A stretch of 64,000 nt of DNA from Plutella xylostella. Its lineage: Eukaryota; Arthropoda; Insecta; Lepidoptera; Plutellidae. Below the pieces are notes generated by a model that saw only the letters and a program-made list of their open reading frames with translations, searched no databases and was not told the DNA's origin. A program made the translations under genes and the position numbers. Location: assembly GCF_932276165.1 (NCBI RefSeq), contig NC_064001.1:6145501-6209500 (forward strand), given 5' to 3'. Positions 17,740-29,027 of this stretch are shown piece by piece (positions within the stretch are counted from its first letter, which is position 1; every line of letters begins with the position of its first letter).

Positions 17740-20700
17740 CAACTCTAGATACCATTGTCCATCACACACACACATACACCATCCAGCCACACGGATATGC
17801 AACCTCATTGCCTGGTAACGCGCGGGAAAAAAGTTACGCTTCTGACACTGACAGCTGTGATTGTCTATGGTTGTGTTTTGTCTTTGGTCGGCCCAAATTC
17901 AAAACATGATAGTGACATTGCACTGATTGTGACTGTAACTTTTATCCTGTGCTATTCTTTGAAATTCGAAAGATCAACATTGGTAGTGGATCTTTCCATA
18001 AATTAAATGACACTGCACGACACACGTGATACGTCTTCGACGATTTATAAAAGAACACGTCGCAGTACGATAATGTCAAAAACAACACTCAATCATTTAA
18101 TTAAAAAATCGTAAAACATATCACGACATCGATCGCAGCAACCATTTGGAAACACCCGGCATCGTACACATTCAATTTGAAAATTAATTACTAGAATTGG
18201 CTAAATTTAAGATGTAGGGGTAAAGAGACCGCGTTACATTCCACTTTGAAATACAGATGTTCTTAAAACGAAATTTAACGATATAATAATATGTAAAGAA
18301 AGTTTTCAAAGTCGTATACTAGATATACAACCGTGAGAAAATTATCTATCTGTGTTAAAAAAGTGAACTGTAACCGTTTAACAAGGTGTCTGAGTATAGA
18401 TAGGGGTTAATACTAAAACATAGTGCATTCGTGGACAAACTAATCAAGGTTAAAAATTGTAAAAAAAACAAAATAACGATAAATGGTCACGTAGAGTTGA
18501 TTTCACTAGTCGCAAGTCGATAACGTTTGTAGTGTTTTGACATATTTTTCTTTGCTGAAAGTGCGTAATTCATGTCAGCTGATATTTGTGATTCCAATAG
18601 TGTAAGCGCGCTCGATAGTGTATCGGCGTCTGAGCACTGGCATACTCACGCGGCCCTGTACTTGCGAGGGGCGTAGGAGCATACCAGAACTCGAAAATGT
18701 TTAAAGTCTGTAAAATACAACTCATTTTAGGAAGAAAAAATACAAAAGAATAAAAAAAATATTATCGTAGACATGTTTTCTGTATGACGTGATGCACTTT
18801 CCCCGTTATGTTTGTCGGCTTTGTTTTAGTTAGTCCGCCTTTGAGTTTGTTTGTCCCCTGTCCTAGCACCTTAGATTAGCTTCCTGTGTGTATGTTTCGT
18901 ATGACCTCGTGTCGTGTTTACATTGAGAATGTGTTTTGTTTTTTTATTCAATGCTTTGTATGTCGGATTATTTCATGAATTTAATATTATTAACCTTTGT
19001 ATACCTAAGGAACCAACCAGGTAGTCGTTTTATAGCTTATTTTTGTGTGGTGTTGAATATATTTTTATTCATATTACTTACAATGAATATAGGTAACTGT
19101 ACCATTGATATCTGTATATAGGTAAGGATAAAATACTACGCGTACTGTGGTTCTGTGTAGATGTTAAGACATCCGCATTTAATAGTCGGTATTCTATGTA
19201 AACCTTGTATTTTATCCTGCTTTATTCATGTTAGTCTATGAATAATTCTATTTTAAACAAAACTGCGTTAGTAATTATGTTATAAATATTATTTTTACTG
19301 CATGCAATGCAAATATAAGAGATCACGCTTTTTATGCAATATAATTTTGTTATAAAGACAAGGAATAGCTTGTAATATGTTGAGTTAAGATTGTAAATTA
19401 GAATTTAGTTAATTTTAATGAATTTTTAATTACTAAGAATACAGTGTACTTGTAAATTTTTATGGATGAATCCTAAATAGAAATGGCAAACAATGAGTTT
19501 TGTTCAAATAAACAATAGCGTAATTAAACTTATGAAATGAACACCAAAGGCCGGTACCATGTAGTATATCAATTGTCATTCATATAATTATTAGGCGAAC
19601 TACGTAGGTATAAGTGTATACTTATATCTTACTTATGAACACTGCAGGAAATAGTATCATATAATTTATTTTTGCTATAACTTGCGTACAATTTAAAAAT
19701 AACTTAATTTGTCAAAACAAACGAATGTGTTAAAATAACAATTATTATGAACACTCTTACCTTATACTTACGTACTTACTCCCTTTCAGGGGTAGCCATT
19801 CAATTGTTCGCTCATTTCAAAACTTCTATACTACAACGTACCTGCCTACAATAGATCAATATAACATTATATTTCTTGAAGGCATTAATGTACAGACACA
19901 GTTTACTGATCATGTTTATGTACGTACGTAGATGTGATTTTAGTTAAGGTTAGGAAGAAATTGTTTAAGGCTCGACTATACCGACCGGTGTATCTAGAAG
20001 ACACTATATCTTTACAATTTTATGATAATCCAAATCCTACGTTAAATATACTTACATGATGTGGTAAAGGTTGTTTACCTGACTATTGTGGTATTCTACG
20101 AGCATTTTTTATGCTATGCTAGAGTAGTAATTGTCGTATAATAAAGATTGGTCAGATGCAAATGAAAAATATATACGGAATAATTTGTATGCTAGTCTAA
20201 GAACCTGTTTCACGGTGTCTTAATGCATCTTATAGTATACATGTGTGTTAAAATGATACTGTAACTCTGCAAAAGAACTTTTAAAAGTATCAGCATCACT
20301 TTTATCCCACTGATAAATTTTATCCCGACATTGTTAAACAGGCAACAGCTTGGTTTAGTCGAGTCGTAACACTGTTATAATGTTGGTTTAATGCTGTTAG
20401 TTCAATTACCGTGTGAAGTCATAGAACTACCTAAGCTTAGGTACTAAGCAACCCGTATAATTACATTATGTTAGCTGTTGTATAAGTAAAATGTAATTTT
20501 ACGTTGCGACATTTTATTTTCTTATATTACTTTGCGTATAAGAACTGATCCAGCTCTAAATAAGAAGTAATTAATTGATCAACTCTAAATCTCAAAGCTT
20601 TATTAATGAATATGGTTATTTCCTTGAATTCAGTCAGATATTTTTGTAGTTGAATTTAATCCTGCATATAATAAGCTAGCTTCGTCAGATTGATTTCAAC

Positions 20701-21542
20701 ATTTACATCTATTTCCTATACACGACCCGTGTACCGGTATATAACACTACATAATGAAGGTTTACCGGAAAATAGAGCTAATGCATAAGGAAATAAACTG
20801 CGGATATAGAATTGTTTAAAGGATTCCAGTAAAACAGCTACTTAATTGTTAAGTACCTACACGGGTCCATTACTTAAAATCTGCAAAAAAATATATCTAA
20901 TAATATTTAATTTACTGCTGTTGGGTTGGAGATAGTTCCTAGCACACAGGGTGGAAAATATGGGAAATGCAAGGAGAAAACCCTGTATTGTAATAGACAA
21001 AAAATGTCTGACTCAAACAATGTGCAATGACACCTAGCTCATACGATACGTTCCCAGGTACACTGGATTATATCTAGAACAATGTCTGACTGTTTAGAAA
21101 ATTATAGGATTTTCCAATCGCGATAAAGATATAAATAAATAGTAAGTACGTAGATAGGCGTTTATCATTAAAATATCAACAAACCTGATGTTTTTCTTCA
21201 TTTATTAATGTCTCATGTAGAATGATAAATCAGAGAAAGATTAGTTACAAGGGTTTCTAAGTGCTTAAGAGCGATCACAAAAATATAAATAATTTTGGTT
21301 ACTCCAGATATCTTTTGTTCAATGTTCTTACCATAATATCAGTTGTTTATATTTCTATTAAACTTTTAGACGTGTAAAATTCAAATTTGTATAAAAAGGT
21401 TTATTATTTTATATTTATCAAAATCAACTCTTAACTTACATTTATTATCTATGTATAATTATAATCAATGACTATGAATGAAAGGCTCCTATACAGTTTG
21501 ACAGATACCTACCTAATGTATGTCATTCTCAAATGAACTGAC
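17740..21542. other. AT-rich region without recognised gene
   Basis: No frame here has the look of a conserved protein, and no RNA gene was recognised. Part of it may be a long MEK 3' UTR: polyadenylation-like AATAAA occurs at about 19506. TAGGTA/TACCTA runs typical of lepidopteran intergenic DNA are frequent. Confidence 0.5.
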
Positions 21543-21759
21543 TATAGTGCCACAAACTTATCTGTTCCGGTGACAGCGAACTAAATTGATCCATATCTCA
21601 TTACTTACTAATGAATTGTATATTTTAAAACATTAGATGGGTTTATTAACACCGCAAGAGCGAAATAATGATACGAGCAAACTTAAAATCTTATAGAATT
21701 AAGAAATATTAGAGATTTATTTGAGCTGTCACCGGAACAGATAAGTTTGTGGCACTATA
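21543..21759. mobile_element. 217-bp MITE with perfect 34-bp inverted ends
   Basis: The ends TATAGTGCCACAAACTTATC (and 14 more bases, 21543-21576) are perfectly mirrored at 21726-21759. The TA at each end fits a TA target duplication as in Tc1/mariner-type MITEs. The interior (about 150 bp) is non-coding. Confidence 0.85.
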
Positions 21760-22826
21760 CTGTACTGTGTGACATACGCTTGGTACCTAATTGGTATAGG
21801 TTTAAGGATGTCCAATTGTCCAGTACATGATAACGGTATGATGATGAGTTGATGACAAAATACATACGATTACAAGTTACATGCATAAAACAAAAATCAT
21901 GATGCAACCAACAATGTAGGTACTTAGGTAAGTATATGACGAAAGCATCAATCATTGTTGAATCATCTTTGTAATAGGTATTTTACGTCCGATCTCTATG
22001 TAAGATTATAATTTCTTATTGTAATAACTAAGTACATACGTACAGATACATTTTTATCATTGTAACTATGTATTACTTACTTAAATCATTGTTTTGTAAC
22101 TTTCATCTTTATTAATGTACAAAAATAAATGTTAATGGTAAAGCCAAAACATATTTGTTTTCATTCTAAATAGTTAAAGCTCTTAATCCCACTAGGCAAA
22201 CATTTTAACAGATCTAATGTTACTTTATTTGAAATACCTACACTTGATTGCATTAAATATTTTGATTTAATTGGGCACTATTTATTGATATTTAAACGTA
22301 CGCGAGATTCCACATGTAGGTACAATAACGTATACGATAACATTGTGGACATCACAGGATACTTCTCTGGCTAAAAGGGTAGGTTCTTGCTTTTTTAACA
22401 AGTGGGTAGGTATAGTTAAAATGTTAGTTCATCAGACTATTAACTTGTCTGGCTGGACTATCATGAACAGATTTTATGTGGCTCTCTACTCTTCGTCTAG
22501 CAAATAGCAACGTACCTATTTATACTTATGTTCCTTGCATGATACCTAGGACTAGGACACAAGACCTAACTTACCTATCGACCTGAGTATTCTCAACAAA
22601 GGGTCATGTTTATTACCTACTCTTATCATACGTAATGAGGAAGCGGAAGTAGGGAGTGCCGAGACGGTTTTCCACGCCTAGACACTAGGCAGCCATCTTC
22701 CGCGTACCGTACTAACTACTATCATAGTTAGGTATCCTACCTGATAAAATGATTTCTAGGACTTTCGACAGTAATAATTAAAAAGGGGTTTAAAAAAAAT
22801 AAAAGAATTTAATAAGCTCAGTTGTT
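21760..22826. other. Intergenic region upstream (left) of polyubiquitin, no gene seen
   Basis: About 1.07 kb without recognised coding or RNA features. It lies downstream of the polyubiquitin 3' end, which is marked by an AATAAA signal on the minus strand at 22827-22832. Confidence 0.5.
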
Positions 22827-22832
22827 TTTATT
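22827..22832 (-). terminator. Polyadenylation signal of polyubiquitin
   Basis: AATAAA on the minus strand (TTTATT on plus), about 55 bases after the stop codon; position and sequence are canonical. Confidence 0.65.
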
Positions 22833-22885
22833 TTCCACTAATTACTCATTTTGCATGGAATGACAAGAGAAGAAAAAGGCAGTAA

Positions 22886-25171
22886 TTAATTTCCACCTCT
22901 CAGACGCAATACAAGATGAAGAGTTGATTCCTTCTGGATGTTGTAATCAGAAAGTGTGCGTCCATCTTCTAATTGTTTGCCGGCGAAGATCAACCTTTGC
23001 TGGTCAGGAGGGATTCCCTCCTTGTCCTGGATTTTAGCCTTAACATTTTCGATAGTATCAGAGGCTTCTACTTCTAGAGTAATAGTTTTGCCAGTCAAGG
23101 TCTTCACAAAAATTTGCATACCGCCTCTCAGACGCAACACCAAGTGAAGAGTAGATTCCTTCTGAATGTTGTAGTCTGATAGTGTACGGCCATCTTCCAA
23201 CTGCTTTCCAGCAAAGATCAACCTCTGTTGGTCCGGGGGAATACCCTCCTTGTCCTGAATTTTCGCCTTCACATTCTCAATTGTATCAGCCGGCTCTACC
23301 TCAAGGGTGATGGTCTTGCCAGTCAGAGTTTTAACGAAGATTTGCATACCACCTCTCAATCGCAGGACCAAGTGAAGTGTTGATTCCTTCTGAATATTAT
23401 AGTCCGAGAGTGTGCGGCCATCTTCTAACTGTTTACCAGCAAAAATTAAACGCTGCTGGTCTGGGGGAATACCCTCCTTGTCCTGAATTTTAGCTTTTAC
23501 ATTTTCAATAGTGTCAGAGGCCTCTACTTCTAGAGTGATGGTCTTCCCAGTCAAGGTTTTAACAAAGATTTGCATACCTCCTCTCAGACGAAGGACTAAA
23601 TGTAGAGTTGATTCTTTTTGGATGTTGTAGTCTGAGAGAGTGCGGCCATCCTCCAACTGTTTGCCGGCGAAAATCAAACGCTGCTGGTCTGGTGGGATTC
23701 CCTCCTTATCCTGGATTTTGGCTTTTACATTCTCAATAGTGTCAGAGGCTTCCACTTCAAGAGTGATTGTTTTACCAGTCAAAGTTTTGACAAAGATCTG
23801 CATGCCTCCTCTCAGACGCAAAACAAGGTGGAGAGTGGATTCCTTCTGGATGTTGTAATCAGAGAGGGTCCTGCCATCCTCCAACTGTTTCCCGGCGAAG
23901 ATCAAACGCTGCTGGTCTGGGGGAATACCCTCCTTGTCTTGGATTTTTGCCTTTACATTCTCAATAGTATCGGAGGCTTCAACTTCAAGAGTAATAGTTT
24001 TGCCGGTCAAAGTTTTGACGAAAATTTGCATACCACCTCTCAAACGGAGGACCAAATGAAGGGTAGATTCCTTCTGAATATTGTAGTCCGAAAGAGTGCG
24101 ACCATCTTCCAGTTGCTTGCCAGCGAAGATTAAACGCTGTTGGTCTGGGGGAATACCCTCTTTGTCCTGAATTTTTGCTTTTACATTTTCAATGGTGTCC
24201 GATGCTTCCACTTCTAGCGTAATTGTTTTACCGGTCAAAGTCTTCACAAAAATTTGCATACCTCCTCTCAGACGAAGTACTAAATGAAGAGTGGATTCTT
24301 TTTGAATGTTGTAATCGGAGAGGGTTCTGCCATCCTCCAACTGTTTGCCGGCGAAGATTAAACGCTGCTGGTCTGGAGGAATTCCTTCCTTGTCTTGGAT
24401 TTTAGCCTTTACATTTTCAATAGTATCCGAAGCCTCAACTTCGAGAGTGATCGTTTTACCAGTCAAGGTCTTCACAAAGATTTGCATACCTCCTCTCAAA
24501 CGCAACACTAAGTGAAGAGTTGATTCTTTTTGGATGTTGTAGTCTGAGAGAGTGCGTCCATCCTCCAACTGTTTGCCCGCAAAGATCAAACGCTGCTGGT
24601 CTGGTGGTATTCCCTCCTTGTCTTGGATTTTTGCCTTAACATTTTCAATTGTGTCAGAGGCCTCAACTTCAAGTGTGATGGTTTTTCCAGTCAGGGTTTT
24701 AACAAAGATTTGCATACCACCTCTCAAACGCAGGACTAAGTGCAGAGTGGATTCCTTTTGGATGTTGTAGTCTGACAGAGTGCGGCCATCCTCCAACTGT
24801 TTGCCGGCAAAGATCAGCCTTTGCTGGTCTGGCGGAATACCCTCTTTGTCCTGAATTTTAGCCTTGACATTCTCAATAGTGTCAGCAGGCTCAACCTCTA
24901 GGGTGATGGTCTTACCAGTCAAGGTCTTCACAAAAATCTGCATTCCACCTCTCAGACGAAGCACCAAGTGAAGAGTAGATTCCTTCTGAATGTTGTAGTC
25001 AGAAAGAGTGCGGCCGTCTTCCAACTGTTTGCCAGCGAAGATCAAACGCTGCTGGTCTGGGGGAATCCCTTCCTTGTCCTGAATCTTAGCCTTCACATTC
25101 TCGATGGTGTCAGCAGGCTCCACCTCTAGAGTGATGGTCTTGCCAGTCAATGTCTTGACAAAGATCTGCAT
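22886..25171 (-). CDS. UBC: Polyubiquitin, ten head-to-tail ubiquitin units
   Basis: One uninterrupted frame encodes ten 76-residue ubiquitins plus a single C-terminal Asn, 761 residues. Deubiquitinases cut after each Gly-Gly to release ubiquitin; the extra Asn must be trimmed from the last unit. All seven Lys, Ile44 and the LRLRGG tail are present in the units. The start is the Met of the first MQIFVK at 25171: six bases upstream there is a 3' splice site (TTGTTACAG|ATCAAG), so a further in-frame Met upstream (25186) would be intronic. Units come in two protein types: Pro19-Ala20 in units 1, 2 and 9, Ala19-Ser20 in units 3-8 and 10. Synonymous sites differ widely between units. The 5' UTR intron, TATA box and possible heat-shock element fit a stress-inducible polyubiquitin gene. 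Confidence 0.97.
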   Translation of the reverse strand: MQIFVKTLTGKTITLEVEPADTIENVKAKIQDKEGIPPDQQRLIFAGKQLEDGRTLSDYNIQKESTLHLVLRLRGGMQIFVKTLTGKTITLEVEPADTIENVKAKIQDKEGIPPDQQRLIFAGKQLEDGRTLSDYNIQKESTLHLVLRLRGGMQIFVKTLTGKTITLEVEASDTIENVKAKIQDKEGIPPDQQRLIFAGKQLEDGRTLSDYNIQKESTLHLVLRLRGGMQIFVKTLTGKTITLEVEASDTIENVKAKIQDKEGIPPDQQRLIFAGKQLEDGRTLSDYNIQKESTLHLVLRLRGGMQIFVKTLTGKTITLEVEASDTIENVKAKIQDKEGIPPDQQRLIFAGKQLEDGRTLSDYNIQKESTLHLVLRLRGGMQIFVKTLTGKTITLEVEASDTIENVKAKIQDKEGIPPDQQRLIFAGKQLEDGRTLSDYNIQKESTLHLVLRLRGGMQIFVKTLTGKTITLEVEASDTIENVKAKIQDKEGIPPDQQRLIFAGKQLEDGRTLSDYNIQKESTLHLVLRLRGGMQIFVKTLTGKTITLEVEASDTIENVKAKIQDKEGIPPDQQRLIFAGKQLEDGRTLSDYNIQKESTLHLVLRLRGGMQIFVKTLTGKTITLEVEPADTIENVKAKIQDKEGIPPDQQRLIFAGKQLEDGRTLSDYNIQKESTLHLVLRLRGGMQIFVKTLTGKTITLEVEASDTIENVKAKIQDKEGIPPDQQRLIFAGKQLEDGRTLSDYNIQKESTLHLVLRLRGGN

Positions 25172-25177
25172 CTTGAT

Positions 25178-25939
25178 CTGTAACAATGTAATAAAAATGT
25201 TAATATCCCTTTATCAACAAAGTGATGATAACACTTTTCGTAAACATACCTACTTCTACTTATATTCAATAGGTGTTAAAGATAAAGATTTCACAATATT
25301 ATTGAATTGTGCTATCATAACAAGTCTGCGTCATAATAATGGCGCTGAGCCAAAACGGAAGTTTTGCACAGGTCAAGGAACTATTCAAATCAATGACCTA
25401 AAAACCTACTTTTAGAATATCTAAGAACGTACACTGAACATAATATTGTTATAGGTACCTATTTATACCTATATTTCTTCTGGGTTACTTGATAGGTAGG
25501 TACTGCTGTAACTATGTAGGTAGTAAGTAGGTACCAAATATATGAATAAACCCAAGATGATCCACAAACCAAAACGACTTTAGGCAAGCTACAATATTTT
25601 AGAAAATTATGCAGTAAATTGCTGTTATATTAACCTTGCCACACCTATTGTAGAGTTTTGCAATTTATATAAAATCCGAGAATCTAAGTTGGTTTATCAT
25701 CAATAACATTTCCACAATAAATTGTGTTTATTCAATCCTTGATGAGGGCATAAACGATGGTGTGATTCAATTTATTTTCCAGTAAGATGATTAAGATGGC
25801 GGACAAAGGAAAAGAAAATCAATGAAATGCGCTGCACTGCGCAGTTCTCAGCCAGCGAAAGAAATTTAGTTTGGTTTGAGATTCAGCCTAATTTTAAGTA
25901 TGGTGTATTATGAGCAGTTAGAATGGAAAAGAAACTTAC
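25178..25939 (-). other. 5' UTR intron of polyubiquitin
   Basis: On the minus strand a donor ATTG|GTAAGT (boundary at 25940/25939) and an acceptor TTACAG at 25178 define an intron of 762 bp just before the start codon. A single leader intron is the standard layout of animal polyubiquitin genes. The first exon would be 25940 to about 26045 and non-coding. Confidence 0.7.
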
Positions 25940-26072
25940 CAATATTCACTATAATTTATCAAGGAAATGTCTGTTCTTGTACAAATAAAAATCTTCAACA
26001 CAACAGTGAGTTTACTATGCGATGCGTTTAATTTTTCACTTTGAAATGCGTCAAGAAAATAGTTGCCTCGCC

Positions 26073-26080
26073 TTTATATA
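26073..26080 (-). promoter_or_regulatory. TATA box of the polyubiquitin promoter
   Basis: TATATAAA on the minus strand, followed by GG, lies about 130 bases upstream of the inferred leader-intron donor. Transcription would start near 26045-26050. Confidence 0.65.
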
Positions 26081-26183
26081 GACTTGCAACTTAATCAATA
26101 CTGTGTTTTGATTGGTGCCGTTGTTTATCCGTCTCCCTTTTACACTTAGCGCAAATGAAAGAGACAGCAGATTATTTTGATTT

Positions 26184-26191
26184 TTCTAGAA
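26184..26191. promoter_or_regulatory. Candidate heat-shock element upstream of polyubiquitin
   Basis: TTCTAGAA is the inverted pentamer pair (nTTCnnGAAn) bound by heat-shock factor, about 105 bases upstream of the TATA box. Only two clear modules are seen, so activity is uncertain; polyubiquitin genes are commonly heat inducible. Confidence 0.4.
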
Positions 26192-26945
26192 ACGCATGCG
26201 TCATGTCTTGAGAGCAAAGAGTGCAAACTCATGATCACAGAGTACATAGTACAGCCAGTGAATGTTGGTAATTCGTGATCTCAGAATAATAACATCGCTG
26301 TTCGCACGAACCAACGAACATTGTACATTTTCTTAATTTATATCTTCCTTCCTAAATAAAAATGGCTTATACAAATGGGGCGAAGATCTATCTGTCGTGT
26401 CTAGCTGATTATTTAAACTAGACTGTGCCTTGAGAGATAGGTACCGACCTCAGAATAATAACGGTCCTTTGCTGTGCTGCAACTTCTGCCTCCTATTATA
26501 AATAATCAAAGACTTCTACCAACTTCTCCTCTAACAAACGAGAAGCTGTGCTCTCTGAGGCTGTTACTCTAGCTCATGTCTTTTTCGACATACGAGTACA
26601 TCGAATATGGAAAGATCTCACTCAGAGTAGGTATTTACCAATATTTATTCTTATGAATGTTACAATAAATAACTCAAAAGCTATTGCAGATTTGTTATTT
26701 GGTTTCATATATCAGGTTTAATTACCTGCAACTCTGCAAGATAATTTTATTTGTATATTAAATGAAATTACCAAGTTTGTATTATACATGTTAATGTTAT
26801 ACATGACTGTAATGCACCTACTTTACATAAATAGCAAGTAGATGTTCAGGAATAAAAACTAATTAATTATCCTAGTTAAAAAACAAATAACAATATATTT
26901 TTACATCTTCTACCATACTACTAATAAAACAAAATATGAAACAAG

Positions 26946-27585
26946 CTATGACTTTTGCTGTAAATTATCTTCCCAAGGCCGCGGACCTCTCTTGTTCTCC
27001 CAGTTATCAATATCAAGCTTTTGTATTTCTTCATAGGCATCTTCAAGTGTAACTTTTTTAGTTCTGTTTAGTCCCATTTTTTCTGCTTCTTCTTTACTGA
27101 CTCCTTTAACTTTTGAAAATTGGTATCTGAAATGGGTGAAATATGTTAGACAATGAATGCTAAGCTACATATTGAAACTATGTACACTTATGTATTGCAA
27201 CTGAGGTAGAACAGTATGGCAATGACTGCAGTCCTGATAAGGGTTTAAAGTGATTGGCTAAACAAACAAAGCACAGTAGGTCTGTAGGATGACAAAAATG
27301 TCTGCGTCTATTACACTAGTAAAGCAGTACCCCACAAGGTGCTACTATTTTTATTCTCTGTAGATGTGCAAGTGTCTGTAGCTGGCACACTCGAAATGGT
27401 TAGATAAATCTTATATTGTATTTATTTTATTACCTGATTTGAGTCCATTCTTTTAGTCCAAAAGAGCCTCCGACAACGAATAAAAGAAAAGGGACACCAT
27501 ATCGTACCGATTTACGTTTGCCAAAACTTTGAATTGAATCTCTAAGAGACTGCATTTGCTTGATAATCCCTTCCTTTGTAGACAT
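26946..27585 (-). CDS. COX16: COX16, cytochrome c oxidase assembly factor, two exons
   Basis: Coding exons on the minus strand are 27434-27585 and 26946-27126, joined by a 307-bp GT-AG intron that splits an Arg codon (AG|A). The protein is 110 residues (human about 106). Seen: a short basic N-terminus, then one hydrophobic segment YGVPFLLFVVGGSFGL (about residues 34-49), then the conserved KEWTQIRY, and near the C-terminus DNWENKRGPRPWED, the signature of the COX16 family. COX16 is a small protein of the mitochondrial inner membrane with one membrane span; it helps insert copper-loaded COX2 into cytochrome c oxidase. The start is the only in-frame Met before the conserved part. It is on the same strand as polyubiquitin, whose promoter lies about 900 bases downstream. 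Divergent at the N-terminus, as usual for this family. Confidence 0.9.
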
Positions 27586-28856
27586 TTTACAGGTCTTTAT
27601 TATAACTGTATTGCACTTGTTTTTCCTCTGCTATTTATTTTATAATATATGAAAATAAATCATAACATAACCTCAATTTTGTTTTGGCTTAAAATGTCAA
27701 ATATGACAAATATCAAGACTTCAAATCAATCAAAGTCATTCCTGGCATCTGTCACACACGACACAGAGTTGTATGGCTGCATTCATCAAGTGTGGTGGCG
27801 CAGCCACAGCGTCTCCGAAAGAACCATTAGTTTATTTAATTACGGAAAGAAGTGAGTTTTGGCCATTATGTACTGGCGCACTATGTTTGGTTTTATGAAA
27901 GGTCATGATTATTCTGAGCTTTTTATACAGTAAGCCATAGACCAAAACTTCAAAATTTTTCATAGACAAGACGATGCGATGAAAAAGTCGGTTCTCCTCT
28001 CTGGAATTTATAAAATGGCTGACTTTTCTGAGTGACGTATGTGTTGTGTGTTTACGAATTATCAAATTCTAAAACTATTAAATAAAACTTGTAGATAATG
28101 AAGTGAGGAGTACCTGTATGACAATTTTGTTATCTTATCTTCGCGTTCGTAAGGTTAGTAAATGTTTTTTTTTATTATGTAGACAGTATTGATGTCTTTG
28201 AAAGTTCGATTCGAATCGTTGGTGCTCCCTTGAAGCAATGTAGGCGGAATGTGTGCCAGATTATTCTAATTTCCTTCTACAAATCTCTACATAACTCGAC
28301 AAATGTATTGGACTACGTACCTAAATGTAATTTATCAAAAATAAACTCCGAATTCCTTGGTTCACTGTTATACTCCTATAAATTATCCTGAGCAGCAATA
28401 ACTGCCGAAGGTTGTTGGTATTGTAGGCTATGTCATGGTACATACAGAGTAGACGCAGAAACCACTTTATTTAAATTCGTGTAGGGTACATGAGCATCAG
28501 GTAATTTGTAATATATTTTCACATTATTAAAAACATTTTTATTCATCTTCAAGTAGGTATCAACTTATCATGTAGATCTTGATGATGTATAACCCTGACT
28601 GTTTTATTTAATTTTAAAATGAGATAATTTTACTTTAATTTCAATAAAGTAATACATACATATAAACCAATTTTCCTGCGATTCTGGTGTGTCACCATTC
28701 ATGCTTTGATAATAAAAAACAACATTTAGGTTTGAAAAATAAAAAAGAATATTCTTGTGTATAGTCAAAATGTATGCTAGTTAACAAAATATCTATATAT
28801 GTGATAATTAACTAGCTACCCTGCAAATTATGGGATATTTATGGCTGTATTGCTCT
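27586..28856. other. Region upstream of COX16, no further gene seen
   Basis: The COX16 promoter should lie within the first few hundred bases (27586-28000), but no TATA box is evident. The rest holds no recognised coding or RNA gene. Confidence 0.45.
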
Positions 28857-29027
28857 GACATTATGCCGGCCACACCAGTATACTCAACGGAAGACTTGTG
28901 CAAGTATAACAGAGCGAGTGAGTGATTTAAATCGTGAAACTTGTGCATTTTTTGTCACACATACACTCCTGTATATTTGCAGAAGTCTTCAGTTGCAGTA
29001 TACCAGTGTGGCTGGCATTATACTGTC
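28857..29027. mobile_element. MITE with ~45-bp inverted ends
   Basis: The left end (TTATGCCGGCCACACCAGTATACT...GAAGACTT) is mirrored at 28983-29027 (AAGTCTTCAGTTGCAGTATACC...GGCATTATA) with a few mismatches. The interior is about 75 bp and non-coding. The target duplication is not clear, so superfamily is open. Confidence 0.75.

Noticed and set aside
22956..24770. Several plus-strand open frames opposite the ubiquitin repeats
   Set aside because: They are antisense shadows of the repeated ubiquitin codons; they repeat with the units and have no splice or start context.
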